Position numbers and translations under genes: made by a program. Shown one piece after another: positions 44,801-53,301 of a DNA stretch of 64,000 nt. The first letter of the stretch is position 1. The number at the start of each line of letters is the position of its first letter. The notes under the pieces are model-generated. The model was not told the DNA's origin. It did no database searches and saw nothing but the letters and a program-made list of their open reading frames with translations. The stretch is from Sulfuricella sp. (GTDB taxonomy: Bacteria; Pseudomonadota; Gammaproteobacteria; Burkholderiales; Sulfuricellaceae), in assembly GCA_041651995.1 (NCBI GenBank), contig JBAZID010000006.1, positions 1 to 64,000 on the forward strand. The letters are read 5' to 3'.

Positions 44801-45285
44801 ACCGAATATTCGCCCGGCGTCAGCACCTGGGTGACGTGAGTGTAGCCAGCCTGGGTGAGCTGTTCGCGCAGCGCATCGAGATCCAGCTTGGTGCCCTGCT
44901 TGAGGAAAAAGGCATGGGCAGCCAGAAACTCGCGTGGCGGCAGGCGGCACAGCGCCGTGGTCGCCGGAACGATGATGACGTCGCAGGCATTGTGGGAAAT
45001 CTGGTACAGCGTCGCGAGGCGCTCGGAGACCAGATCCTGGTGTGGAGAGAAATGATCGTAGGGCAGCGTTTCCCAGTCGGGCAACAGGTGGACGGCCAGC
45101 TGGGGCGCGAAAAAGGCGATTTCGTCACGCAGGCGCTGGGCGTGCCAGGCGGTTTCCGTCAGGATCACCAGCGGCCGCGCTTCCTGCGCCAGCCGGGCCA
45201 GCGCCAGCGCATCGCTGGAGCCATGCAGGCCTGTATGGCGCGTGCGTTGGCCGGGTAAGGGGAGGGGCGACGGAAGTAACATCAT
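41848..45285 (-). CDS. mfd: Transcription-repair coupling factor Mfd
   Basis: 1145 residues from the ATG at 45285. A longer frame to 45324 would start upstream of the likely promoter (-10 at 45307-45312). UvrB-homology part, RNA-polymerase-interacting domain (VHEQHGIGRYLGLVNMDLGEGETEFLHLEY), helicase Walker A CGDVGFGKTEVALRA, DEEHRFG and TRCF motif (RGRVGRSHHQAYAYLL). It removes stalled RNA polymerase and recruits UvrA. Residues about 430-443 (TANASPLTPHPSLA) look like a translated low-complexity repeat insertion. Confidence 0.97.
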   Translation of the reverse strand: MMLLPSPLPLPGQRTRHTGLHGSSDALALARLAQEARPLVILTETAWHAQRLRDEIAFFAPQLAVHLLPDWETLPYDHFSPHQDLVSERLATLYQISHNACDVIIVPATTALCRLPPREFLAAHAFFLKQGTKLDLDALREQLTQAGYTHVTQVLTPGEYSVRGGLVDLFPMGSAVPYRLDLFDQEIESIRTFDVDTQRSIYPVKDVRLLPAREFPLDEAGISHFRQSFREKFEGDPSKSQLYKDVSNGLAPLGIEYYLPLFFEHTATLFDYLPEHALLCLHHDLEGAAQQFWQDTRSRYMLLRGDRNRPLLSPEELFLPVDVFFGEIKLFGRIEISAEPGEQPITRPVPPVQVERRAEDPLENLKGFIEHFAGRALILAESMGRRETMAQYLAEYGLKPAICENFAQFETSPERLMLAAGLVSTGFVLTANASPLTPHPSLAIITETELYASQVRQSRRRDTTRRSNVENMLRDLSELRAGDPVVHEQHGIGRYLGLVNMDLGEGETEFLHLEYAGGDKLYVPVSDLHVISRYSGASPDSAPLHRLGSGQWEKAKKKALQQARDTAAELLNLYAQRAARTGYAFKLNHHDYEAFSSTFDFEETPDQAAAIQAVIGDMTSGQPMDRLVCGDVGFGKTEVALRAAFVAVADGKQVAILVPTTLLAEQHFNNFSDRFSDWPVKVAELSRFRTAKEQTLALKGLASGEIDIVIGTHKLIQKDVKFKNLGLVIVDEEHRFGVRQKEQLKAMRAEVDVLTLTATPIPRSLSMSLEGLRDFSVIATAPQKRLSIKTFVAPYSEGIIREAVLRELKRGGQVYFLHNEVETILNVQEKLTKLLPEARIAVAHGQLHERDLEHVMRDFYQQRFNVLLCTTIIETGIDIPTANTILMNRADKFGLAQLHQLRGRVGRSHHQAYAYLLTPGEVAALTPQARKRLEAIQMMEDLGAGFYLSMHDLEIRGAGEILGESQSGEMQEIGFSLYADMLSQAVKALKDGKEPDVAEPLGVTTEINLHTPALLPRDYCGDINQRLTLYKRLANCDSMEELDVLHEELIDRFGLLPPAASALLESHRLRVLARPLGIRKIDASSDAVVVQFVPSPPIDPAKIIEFIQKQPGCKLAGPDKIRIGVPLPEVEQRITVIKFLFKKLQ
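43961..43991. repeat. GTGAGGCGTGAGGGG-type low-complexity repeat inside mfd
   Basis: AGTGAGGGGTGAGGCGTGAG followed by GGGTGAGGCG consists of near-tandem 7-8-base units. Translated in mfd it gives SPLTPHPSL. Similar G/A-rich units occur between apbC and dcd (63902-63930). Confidence 0.6.
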
Positions 45286-45306
45286 GAGCGGGGTTAAAAG
45301 GCTTTG

Positions 45307-45312
45307 ATTATA
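45307..45312 (-). promoter_or_regulatory. Extended -10 promoter of mfd
   Basis: The reverse strand reads TGGTATAAT, a consensus extended -10, 22-27 bases upstream of the mfd ATG at 45285 and just past the ygfX stop. It supports the shorter Mfd start. Confidence 0.6.
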
Positions 45313-45324
45313 CCAGCAAGCCAA

Positions 45325-45759
45325 TCAGGCTCTGCTGGCATTGCCGCATTTCCAGCGCAGCAGAACGCGCATTTTTCTTCGTGATTCCGCATCCGCCGAG
45401 TCCGGAAAAATGACGATGTGACGAGTCAGGCGGCTGTTCTCTGGCGAGAGATTGAGCACGCTGAGCCATGGCGTGACCATGCTGGAGCCCAGCAGCCTGG
45501 CTTCCCGCCATACGCCAGCGCGGGTCTGGTAAGTGCAATTGCACTCAGGATCAAGGCGCAGCTGAAGAATTGAATGGTTTGCCGCGAGCAGGCCGTCGCG
45601 CCGCAGGTGAAAGAGGAAACTGGCCATGATCAGCAGGCTGGTGGCGATCTGTATTGCCGGCATTGGCGGCAGGAGCCAGACCACAAGCAGGGATAGCAGG
45701 TGTGCCATGGCGAGCAGGAAAACCAGCGTGCGCGAGGGGTGAAGTTTCAGGTCGAGCAT
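45325..45759 (-). CDS. YgfX-like small membrane protein
   Basis: 144 residues. Two adjacent membrane segments (about 10-48: LVFLLAMAHLLSLLVVWLLPP, IATSLLIMASFLFHL) are followed by a soluble beta-rich domain. Size, topology and location beside ygfZ match YgfX (CptA), whose E. coli version perturbs FtsZ/MreB. The sdhE (ygfY) partner is not adjacent here. Identity rests on topology and neighbourhood. Confidence 0.6.
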   Translation of the reverse strand: MLDLKLHPSRTLVFLLAMAHLLSLLVVWLLPPMPAIQIATSLLIMASFLFHLRRDGLLAANHSILQLRLDPECNCTYQTRAGVWREARLLGSSMVTPWLSVLNLSPENSRLTRHIVIFPDSADAESRRKMRVLLRWKCGNASRA

Positions 45760-45839
45760 GGCAACGGGCTTGTAAAAAAGGCCAAAGACCCTTATTTTAC
45801 CCCTTAATTAAATCACGACTAATTTGATCGGAAATAAAA

Positions 45840-46871
45840 ATGAATTCCAACTGGCAAGATTTTTTGCTCGCGGCGGGCGCCCGGATCGAAAACCAGCAGC
45901 TGGTTCACTTCGATTCGCCGCAACAGGAAATCCTGGCGGCGCAGAACGGCAGCATTCTCACCGATCTTTCGCATTTTAGCGTCGTCCAGTTTGCCGGTGA
46001 AGACAGTGAAGCCTTCCTGCAGGGCCAGGTGAGCTGCGACGTGCGGCAGGCGACGCTGGCGCAGGCCCGGCTCGGCAGCTACTGCACACCCAAGGGGCGA
46101 ATGCTGGCGACTTTCCTGCTGTGGCGCAGTGCGGAAGGGTTTTTCATGCAACTCCCGGCGCCACTGCGCGAGGCCATCCAGAAACGTCTCACCATGTATG
46201 TCATGCGCTCCAAGGTGAAAGTGAGCGACGCCAGCGAACAGACGATCCGCCTCGGCATCGCCGGGCAGGCGGCTTTTGCCGCGCTGGCCGAATTGGGTGG
46301 AACTGCGCCGGAAGATGATTATGCCGTTGCCAGGTGCGGCGCGGTAACGGCCATCCGCCTGCCGGGGCAGCGCTTTGAGCTGCTGGTTGCGCCTGATAAT
46401 GCGGCAGCAGTGTGGCAAATCCTGAGCAGGCATTGCACCCCCGTTGGCAGCGGCTGCTGGGAATGGCTGGAAATCCAGGCCGGCATTCCCATGGTGACGG
46501 CCGCAACCCAGGAGCAATTCGTGCCGCAGATGGCGAATATGGAGCTGATCGGCGGCGTCAGCTTCACCAAGGGCTGTTATCCCGGGCAGGAAATCGTGGC
46601 GCGCTCGCAGTACCTGGGCAAGGTCAAGCGCCGCATGTACCGCGCCCGCCTGCAATCCGATGCCGCGCCCCAGCCGGGTGATGTGCTGTTTGGCCAGGGA
46701 CCGTCGGAACAGTCCGGCGGCATGGTGGTAAATGCACAGCCCGCGCCCGATGGCGGATTTGACCTTTTGGCCGTGATTTTGAACTCCAGCATCGAGTCCG
46801 GCGCCGTGCACTGGAAAACCCCGGATGGACCGGTTCTGAAACTGTTGAGCTTGCCCTATGCGGTTGAATAA
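45840..46871 (+). CDS. ygfZ: Folate-binding protein YgfZ (GcvT-like)
   Basis: 343 residues. The diagnostic motif KGCYPGQEIVARSQYLGKVKRR near residue 240 contains the redox-active Cys. YgfZ uses tetrahydrofolate to support Fe-S enzymes such as MiaB. Divergent from ygfX across 80 bases, as in enterobacteria. Confidence 0.95.
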   Translation: MNSNWQDFLLAAGARIENQQLVHFDSPQQEILAAQNGSILTDLSHFSVVQFAGEDSEAFLQGQVSCDVRQATLAQARLGSYCTPKGRMLATFLLWRSAEGFFMQLPAPLREAIQKRLTMYVMRSKVKVSDASEQTIRLGIAGQAAFAALAELGGTAPEDDYAVARCGAVTAIRLPGQRFELLVAPDNAAAVWQILSRHCTPVGSGCWEWLEIQAGIPMVTAATQEQFVPQMANMELIGGVSFTKGCYPGQEIVARSQYLGKVKRRMYRARLQSDAAPQPGDVLFGQGPSEQSGGMVVNAQPAPDGGFDLLAVILNSSIESGAVHWKTPDGPVLKLLSLPYAVE

Positions 46872-46917
46872 GGGTGGTTGTTTGGTTGTGGCGTTGAAAT
46901 GCCTGAATTAACAGGTG

Positions 46918-48435
46918 CTATGGGCCAACATGGAAGCCCGGCAGATTTTTCATGCGCCCGTTCGGCTGATGGCATTCCTTGCAGTCGAGTGCATTTTCCT
47001 TGGGCGCGACCATGTGGTTGAGTGGCCAGGTCATTTCTGTCCGGATAAAATCAACCTTGCCTGAGAACGGTGCACCGGCGTAATTCATCCCTGTGGCGAT
47101 GGCTTTTTCCCAATTGAAGTTTTTCCAGTAGGACGTCTCGTCGGTGCCCGTGGTGTGCGGAATTACCAGCGATTTGGCAACCGGATCATAAGGCTGAACG
47201 CCACGGACAATCTTGACCGGCCAGATCCTTGATTTTCCATCTTTTGGGCTGCCTTCGAAGTGGTTGATCTTTGTCACGCCTGCTGTCTTGTCGATTTTGT
47301 CAGTAAGGAGGGTGTATCTTACCTTCCCGTTGAACCAGATGTAGTCCGGGATGACGTTCTCACCCAGGGTGAAATCGCCTTTTTTTGAACTGTAAATTGC
47401 ACGCCCCCTGGAATCGGTCTTCACCATTGGCATCCCGTCCGGGCCCATTTTTCCGGCGGTGGACCAGTCCCAGAACATGGTGGTTGGAATACCGCCACGC
47501 GCCATGGCTGGAATATGACAGGTCTGGCACGCTACCTTGTCGCTATGTTTGTTAAGCACCCCAACTTCTGCCGCGTGCGGCTGATCTCCGTGGCAGGATT
47601 GGCATGTCCCGGGGTTGGATTTGTCCAGCTTGCCGCGCATGTGGCGGCCACCCTTGTCCATGGCAGTCGGAGCATAACGGCTTCCTGGCACCTGGTGGCC
47701 CGTGGTCATGTGGCAGGTGGCGCATGTGAAGTCCGCCCCTGTGGCGTCCATGTGCACGTCGAGTGCCCTGTCAGGCGCCGCCAGCGAACTATCCATGTCT
47801 CCGTGTTTGACGCCGTCGCCGCCTCCACCATGGAAATGGCATGCGCCGCAGGTATCGCGACTGGTTTTGCCTACTTGTTGCGCCACCCTTTGTAAATCAA
47901 CTGCCCTGATAATCTTGCCTGAGCCCGGCGGAAATTCCATGTCCTGGTAGGCTGGGTGGCCCGCCATGCCGGAAGCCTTGATGTAGCTGCCAGTGGTGTC
48001 GTGGCACACCAGGCAATCCACGTTGGCTTCGGAGCTGAAATCGAAATTCTTGTCTTTCCGGCCATAGCCCACATGGCAGGTATTGCAAAAGGCGTAATTG
48101 GACGGGATGGCGACACAGTAATTGTTGAGCACGTTCTTTTTGCCCAGACGCTGCATGTTGTCAGGGTTTACATATTCCCAGGTCCAGTGCTTGGTCCGAT
48201 GGATCTGCCTTGCCGCCTCGGTATGGCAGCTCAGGCAGGCCCTGGTGACCTCCGGCCCTGACTTGAAGTCTTTGTGCAAAATCTCGAATTTGGTGTGATT
48301 GGCAGTGGTGTTGAGCTTCAGTGGTGGTTCAGGCGGTGTGGCGGGTGTTTGGCTGTTGTCTGCGATGACGTTTGCCGAAGCAATCCAGGCAGAGATCAGC
48401 AGAACGGTGTTCCAGAGAGTATGACGGGTTTTCAT
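46918..48435 (-). CDS. Octahaem c-type cytochrome, tetrathionate-reductase (OTR) family
   Basis: 505 residues from the ATG at 48435, with Shine-Dalgarno GGAGAGC and a signal peptide ending ASANVIADN. Eight CxxCH motifs are present: CLSCH, CNTCH, CLVCH, CGACH, CATCH, CQSCH, CQTCH and CKECH. Eight haems with a long C-terminal stretch (GVQPYDPVAKSLVIPHTTGTDE) match periplasmic octahaem OTR proteins, which reduce tetrathionate and some nitrogen oxyanions in vitro. No membrane quinol partner is adjacent. It is divergent from the hox operon across about 200 bases. The physiological substrate is not proven. Confidence 0.85.
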   Translation of the reverse strand: MKTRHTLWNTVLLISAWIASANVIADNSQTPATPPEPPLKLNTTANHTKFEILHKDFKSGPEVTRACLSCHTEAARQIHRTKHWTWEYVNPDNMQRLGKKNVLNNYCVAIPSNYAFCNTCHVGYGRKDKNFDFSSEANVDCLVCHDTTGSYIKASGMAGHPAYQDMEFPPGSGKIIRAVDLQRVAQQVGKTSRDTCGACHFHGGGGDGVKHGDMDSSLAAPDRALDVHMDATGADFTCATCHMTTGHQVPGSRYAPTAMDKGGRHMRGKLDKSNPGTCQSCHGDQPHAAEVGVLNKHSDKVACQTCHIPAMARGGIPTTMFWDWSTAGKMGPDGMPMVKTDSRGRAIYSSKKGDFTLGENVIPDYIWFNGKVRYTLLTDKIDKTAGVTKINHFEGSPKDGKSRIWPVKIVRGVQPYDPVAKSLVIPHTTGTDETSYWKNFNWEKAIATGMNYAGAPFSGKVDFIRTEMTWPLNHMVAPKENALDCKECHQPNGRMKNLPGFHVGP

Positions 48436-48643
48436 GATAGCTCTCCATTTCATATGGCGGTTCCGGAATCAAGCAGGAATCCTTTTATCACTATATTCCT
48501 GACGTGCCCGAAGAGCTCATAAAATTCCTTTTTGTGCCAGTTTCTTTATCCCTGCGTGCTTTTTTTGCTTCAAGTGTCTGTCATCATCTGCTGGTAATAT
48601 AGTGGCATTATCTTGAAACGTTTATCGGGTGGGAGGGCCGTAC

Positions 48644-50476
48644 ATGGAGCCTTGCGAGTATCCTCATATCGAAGACCAGCTGGCTCCCGTGCTTGGCCGT
48701 CATGGCGGTGATCCCACGCGTTTGCTGCAAATCCTGCGCGACGTGCAGGACTGCTTTCATTTCATTCCGCCAGAGGCCATTGATTGCATTGCCAGTCACC
48801 TGAATCTGTCGCGCGCCGAGGTGGAAGGTGTCGCCGGTTTTTATTCCTTTCTTTCGCTCATCCCTCAGGGTGAATATCGTCTCCTCTTTTCGGACAACAT
48901 CACTGACAACATGCTTGGCAAGCCGGAGCTGATGCAGTATTTCTGCAACAAGCTGTGGGTCGAGCCCGGCAAGGTGTCGGAAGACAATCTGGTGAGCGTG
49001 GACAGCACTTCCTGCACCGGCATGTGCGACCAGGGTCCCGCGGCGCTGGTGAATGGCTGGCCTTTGACCAATCTGGATAACAACCGGCTGGACCTGATTG
49101 CCGAGCTGATCCGCATCCGCAAGCCGGTGGCGGAGTGGCCGGAAATGCTGTTCGAGGTCAGGGACAATATCCGGCGCCCCGGCATGCTGCTAGGTGACCT
49201 CTTTGTGCCCGGGGCAGGCCTGCGCGCCATGCTGGCACGCGGTGCCGAGGCGACTCTCAGGGAAGTGGATGCCGCCAATCTGCGCGGTCGAGGAGGAGCG
49301 GGTTTCAAGACCGCTTCGAAGTGGTCATTCTGTCACGCGGCGATTGCCGAGGAAGAGGGCAGCATGATCTGCGACGTGGGTGGAAACCCCGAGCGTTTCA
49401 TTGTCTGCAATGCCGACGAGGGCGAGCCGGGTACTTTCAAGGATCGCGTGTTGCTCAGCAGCCATGCCGATATGGTATTCGAGGGAATGACCGTGGGGGC
49501 GCGGGTGATCGGAGCGCGCAAGGGTTTTCTCTACCTGCGTGGCGAATACCGCTATCTGCTGAAACCACTGGAAGCGGTGCTGGCCAGGCGCCGGGCCGAT
49601 GGGCTGCTGGGTGAAAATATCCTCGATGAAACAGGGTTCGCATTTGATATCGAGATCCATCTCGGTGCCGGCGCTTATATCTGCGGCGAGGAATCCGCCC
49701 TGATCGAATCGCTCGAGGGCAAACGCGGGCGCCCCCGTAACCGCCCGCCGTTTCCGGTGACCAAAGGCTATCTGGGCCGGCCAACCGTGGTGGACAATGT
49801 GGAGACTTTTGCCTGTGCTGCCCGTATAGCGGAAAAGGGCGGCGCCTGGTTTGCCGCCATGGGAACAGCGCAATCGACCGGTACCAAGATTCTTAGTATT
49901 TCCGGCGACTGCGCGCGGCCCGGCATCTACGAATATCCCTTTGGCGTGACGGTGGAGGAAGTCCTGCGCGATTGCGGCGCGGAGGACGCCCACGCCGTTC
50001 AGGTCAGCGGGCCTTCCGGGACACTGGTTTCATGGCAGGAATTTGGCCGCCGCATCGCCTTTGAGGATTTGCCCACGGCTGGGGCATTCATGGTATTTCA
50101 TCGCAAGCGCGAAATGTTTGCCGCCGCCCATAATTTTACCCATTTTTTTGCCCATGAAAGCTGTGGTTTCTGTACGCCCTGCCGGGTCGGCACGCAACTG
50201 CAGAAGCGGATCATGGACAAGATCGCGGGTGGACATGGCACCCCGGCAGACCTCGAAGAATTGAAACATGTCGGCCATATCCTCGGTACCATGAGCCATT
50301 GCGGGCTGGGCCACACTGCGGCCAACCCGGTGCTCGATACGCTGAAAAAATTCCCCGGCACCTTCGAGCGCAAGCTGAAGGCGCTTTCTTTCGAACCGGC
50401 ATTCGATCTGGATGGGGCGCTGCAAACGGCGCGCAATATTACCGGACGGGACGATGAATGGGCGCACCTGATATGA
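48644..50476 (+). CDS. hoxF: NAD-reducing hydrogenase diaphorase subunit HoxF
   Basis: 610 residues from the ATG at 48644 (Shine-Dalgarno GGGAGGG). N-terminal NuoE-like part (1-150) and NuoF-like part with the FMN/NAD motifs LRGRGGAGFKTASKW, NADEGEPGTFKDR and GAGAYICGEESALIES; the 4Fe-4S site is ESCGFCTPCRVG plus a later Cys. In the NuoE part only CTGMC (Cys124, Cys128) of the usual four 2Fe-2S cysteines is seen; the earlier pair is absent (LFSDNITDNM). It passes electrons from the hydrogenase to NAD+. First gene of hoxFUYHW. Confidence 0.95.
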   Translation: MEPCEYPHIEDQLAPVLGRHGGDPTRLLQILRDVQDCFHFIPPEAIDCIASHLNLSRAEVEGVAGFYSFLSLIPQGEYRLLFSDNITDNMLGKPELMQYFCNKLWVEPGKVSEDNLVSVDSTSCTGMCDQGPAALVNGWPLTNLDNNRLDLIAELIRIRKPVAEWPEMLFEVRDNIRRPGMLLGDLFVPGAGLRAMLARGAEATLREVDAANLRGRGGAGFKTASKWSFCHAAIAEEEGSMICDVGGNPERFIVCNADEGEPGTFKDRVLLSSHADMVFEGMTVGARVIGARKGFLYLRGEYRYLLKPLEAVLARRRADGLLGENILDETGFAFDIEIHLGAGAYICGEESALIESLEGKRGRPRNRPPFPVTKGYLGRPTVVDNVETFACAARIAEKGGAWFAAMGTAQSTGTKILSISGDCARPGIYEYPFGVTVEEVLRDCGAEDAHAVQVSGPSGTLVSWQEFGRRIAFEDLPTAGAFMVFHRKREMFAAAHNFTHFFAHESCGFCTPCRVGTQLQKRIMDKIAGGHGTPADLEELKHVGHILGTMSHCGLGHTAANPVLDTLKKFPGTFERKLKALSFEPAFDLDGALQTARNITGRDDEWAHLI

Positions 50477-51189
50477 GCAAAACCATTTCCATCGACGGCG
50501 TGAATATTCCCTTTGCAGATGGGCAGACCATTATGGACGCCGCGTTGGTGGCGAAGGTTTACATTCCCCATCTGTGCCATAACCCGGAATTCAAGCCGCA
50601 TGGCAGCTGCAAGCTGTGCACGGTCAATGTCAACGGCCGTCCGGTTTCTTCCTGCACCCTGCCTGCCAGCGAAGGCATGGAGGTCGAGAACATGACCGAG
50701 GCGCTCAACAATGAGCGGCGTGCCATTGTGCAGATGCTGTTCGTCGAAGGCAATCACCTGTGCCCGACCTGCGAAAAAAGCGGCAATTGCCAGTTGCAGG
50801 CGGTAGCCTATTGCCTCGGCATGATGTCGCCCCGTTACAACCATTTTTACCCGCCGCGTGAAGTGGACGCTTCACATCCGGACGTGTTTCTCGACCGCAA
50901 TCGTTGCATCCTGTGCGAGCTGTGCTTGCGTGCCAGCCGCGATGTGGATGGAAAAAACGTGTTCGCCCTTTCCGGGCGTGGCATCGGGTCGCGGCTGGTG
51001 GTGAATTCCGCCAGCGGTCGCCTCGGTGACAGCACTTTTGCCGTTACCGACAGAGCGGCGCAGGTATGTCCGACCGGCGCCATCCTGATCAAGCGTCAGG
51101 GTTTCAGCGTGCCGATTGGCCGCCGTATTTACGACCATAAGCCCATCTGCCAGGTAGAGAGCGAAGGGAAAGAGGGGGAGCATGAGTGA
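50473..51189 (+). CDS. hoxU: NAD-reducing hydrogenase subunit HoxU
   Basis: 238 residues; the ATG overlaps the hoxF stop (ATGA). Ferredoxin-like 2Fe-2S set (CHNPEFKPHGSCKLCTVN...SSC), the CPTCEKSGNCQLQ region, and 4Fe-4S cysteines CILCELCLRASRDVDGK. NuoG N-terminal homologue that wires HoxY to HoxF. Confidence 0.95.
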   Translation: MSKTISIDGVNIPFADGQTIMDAALVAKVYIPHLCHNPEFKPHGSCKLCTVNVNGRPVSSCTLPASEGMEVENMTEALNNERRAIVQMLFVEGNHLCPTCEKSGNCQLQAVAYCLGMMSPRYNHFYPPREVDASHPDVFLDRNRCILCELCLRASRDVDGKNVFALSGRGIGSRLVVNSASGRLGDSTFAVTDRAAQVCPTGAILIKRQGFSVPIGRRIYDHKPICQVESEGKEGEHE

Positions 51190-51727
51190 GATGAAAAAAG
51201 TGCGCATTGCCACCTGTTCCCTGGCGGGCTGTTTTGGCTGCCACATGTCCCTGCTGGATATCGATGAGCGCCTGTTCGATCTGCTCGAAGTGGTGGAATT
51301 CGACCGCACGCCGCTGACCGACATCAAGCATTGCAGCCCTTGTGACGTGGGCATTGTGGAAGGCGGCGTGTGCAACGCGGAGAACGTGCATGTCCTGAAG
51401 GAATTCCGCAAGAACTGCAAGGTTCTGGTGGCGATGGGCGCCTGTGCCATTACCGGCGGCTTGCCGGCGCTGCGCAACAATATCGACCTGTGGGATTGCT
51501 TCCAGGAGGTGTACCAGTACGAAGGCGGGCTTGAAGGCGGGCAGATTCCCAATGATCCGGAATTGCCGCTGCCCTTTGACAAGGTGCACCCGATCTACGA
51601 AGTGGTGAAGGTGGATTATTTCCTGCCCGGCTGTCCACCGCCGGCGGATGCAATCTGGAAATTCCTTACCGACCTGCTGGCGGGCCGGGAGCCGAAACTG
51701 GATTATGAGCAGCTGCATTATGACTAA
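51182..51727 (+). CDS. hoxY: NAD-reducing hydrogenase small subunit HoxY
   Basis: 181 residues; overlaps hoxU by 8 bases. Short [NiFe] small subunit with CSLAGCFGCHMSLLDID at the N-terminus, GVCNAENV, MGACAITGG and LPGCPPPAD, giving the cysteines of one proximal 4Fe-4S cluster. No twin-arginine signal, so the enzyme is cytoplasmic (group 3d type). Confidence 0.95.
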   Translation: MSEMKKVRIATCSLAGCFGCHMSLLDIDERLFDLLEVVEFDRTPLTDIKHCSPCDVGIVEGGVCNAENVHVLKEFRKNCKVLVAMGACAITGGLPALRNNIDLWDCFQEVYQYEGGLEGGQIPNDPELPLPFDKVHPIYEVVKVDYFLPGCPPPADAIWKFLTDLLAGREPKLDYEQLHYD

Positions 51728-51734
51728 TTTTTTT

Positions 51735-51806
51735 ACCGCAAGGGACGCAAAGGATCGCAAGGTAAACCGTTTTTTTTCCTTCGCGTACCTTTGCGTCCTT
51801 CGCGGT
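51735..51806. repeat. Palindromic repeat between hoxY and hoxH
   Basis: Left arm ACCGCAAGGGACGCAAAGGA... (51735-51762) is complementary to right arm CCTTCGCGTACCTTTGCGTC... (51778-51806) with a T-rich loop. The ACCGC(A/G)AAGG(A/T)CGC units are of the type dispersed in betaproteobacterial intergenic DNA. As RNA it would form a long hairpin inside the operon message. Confidence 0.7.
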
Positions 51807-51819
51807 TAATGGATCTACC

Positions 51820-53301
51820 ATGACTTTTGAACTGGAAACCGCCGCCCATCCGGAAAACCTCAAGCGCGTGGTGATCGAGCCGGTGACCCGCGTCGAGGGG
51901 CACGGCAAGGTCACGCTGCTGCTGGACGAAGACAACCGCATCCACCAGGCGCGCTTTCACATCGTCGAATTCCGTGGCTTCGAGAAATTCATTCAGGGGC
52001 GGCCCTATACCGAGGTGCCGGTGCTGGTACAGCGCCTGTGCGGCATCTGTCCGGTGAGCCACCACCTTGCCGCCTCCAAGGCGATGGACATGATCATTGG
52101 CGCCACCTTGACGCCCAGTGCCGATAAGTTGCGCCGCCTGATGCATTTTGGCCAGATCCTGCAATCCCATGCCCTGCATTTCTTTTATCTGGCCTCACCC
52201 GACCTGCTGTTCGGCTTTGATTCCGGCCTCGCCACGCGCAACATTGTCGGCGTGGCTGCGGCCTACCCCGAGATTGCCAGGCAGGGCGTTGCCTTGCGCA
52301 AATATGGGCAGGAAGTCATCCGCCTGACCGCCGGCAAGCGCATCCATGGCACCGGTGCCATTCCCGGCGGCGTGAACAAGAATCTCAGCGTGGCCGAGCG
52401 TGATTTCCTGCTGAAGGACATCGATCAGATCATTGCCTGGAGCCAGGGAGCCGTCGATTTGATCAGGAAGGTCTATTGCGAGCGGCCGGAATTCCACAAC
52501 GGCTTCGGTTATTACCGTTCCAGCTTCATGAGCCTGGCGCGCGAAGATGGCGCGCTGGATTTTTACCACGGCGGTCTGCGCGCGCGGGATGAGCACGGCC
52601 AGGACATTTTTGACCATTTGGATTACAGCCATTACTGGGATTATGTGCATGAGGAAGTGAAGCCCTGGTCCTACATGAAATTCCCCTTCATTCGCTCGCG
52701 CGGCAGGGAGGAGGGCTGGTACCGGGTCGGACCGCTGGCGCGGGTGAATAACTGCGACTTCATCCCTACCCCGCTGGCCGAGGCCGAGCGCAGGATTTTC
52801 AAGGCATTTGACGGCGGCAGCGCCACCCAGGCCACGCTCGCCTACCACTGGACGCGCATGATCGAGATGCTGCATTGCGCCGAGGGCATCCAGGAACTGC
52901 TGCACGACGACGATCTGCTCGGCGACGATCTGCTCAGCCAGGGTGAACGCTCCCTGCGCGGGGTGGGTGTGATCGAAGCGCCGCGCGGCACGCTGATTCA
53001 TCACTACCGCATCAACGAGGACGAGCAGATCGTGCGCGCCAACCTGATCGTCTCCACCACCCACAACAATCAGGCCATGAACGAAGCGGTGCGCCAGGTG
53101 GCGCTGCAATACCTGGATGGCAAGGAGCTCACCGAAGGCTTGCTCAACCATATCGAAGTGGCCATTCGCGCCTTTGATCCCTGCCTCTCCTGCGCCACCC
53201 ACGCCCTGGGGAAAATGCCGCTGGAAGTGGAACTGATCGACGCGGAAGGCAAACAGATCGACCGGCTGGCGCGCAACAGCCCGGGCACGTGCGGCGCGTG
53301 A
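51820..53301 (+). CDS. hoxH: NAD-reducing hydrogenase large subunit HoxH
   Basis: 493 residues. Ni-binding motifs RLCGICPVSHHLAAS (N-terminal) and DPCLSCATHALG (C-terminal) are intact. Unlike most [NiFe] subunits, 30 residues follow the DPCxxCxxH motif and end GTCGA; these form the extension removed by the endopeptidase HoxW. Separated from hoxY by the palindromic repeat. It splits H2 in the cytoplasm to reduce NAD+ via HoxYUF. Confidence 0.95.
   Translation: MTFELETAAHPENLKRVVIEPVTRVEGHGKVTLLLDEDNRIHQARFHIVEFRGFEKFIQGRPYTEVPVLVQRLCGICPVSHHLAASKAMDMIIGATLTPSADKLRRLMHFGQILQSHALHFFYLASPDLLFGFDSGLATRNIVGVAAAYPEIARQGVALRKYGQEVIRLTAGKRIHGTGAIPGGVNKNLSVAERDFLLKDIDQIIAWSQGAVDLIRKVYCERPEFHNGFGYYRSSFMSLAREDGALDFYHGGLRARDEHGQDIFDHLDYSHYWDYVHEEVKPWSYMKFPFIRSRGREEGWYRVGPLARVNNCDFIPTPLAEAERRIFKAFDGGSATQATLAYHWTRMIEMLHCAEGIQELLHDDDLLGDDLLSQGERSLRGVGVIEAPRGTLIHHYRINEDEQIVRANLIVSTTHNNQAMNEAVRQVALQYLDGKELTEGLLNHIEVAIRAFDPCLSCATHALGKMPLEVELIDAEGKQIDRLARNSPGTCGA

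Noticed and set aside
48481..48643. Looked for a sigma-54 or consensus sigma-70 promoter for hoxF
   Set aside because: A TAATAT at 48595 has no -35 at acceptable spacing and no GG-N10-GC element stands out.
51735..51806. Considered as a CRISPR repeat unit
   Set aside because: Only one inverted pair with no regular spacers. No CRISPR array or cas gene was seen in the window.
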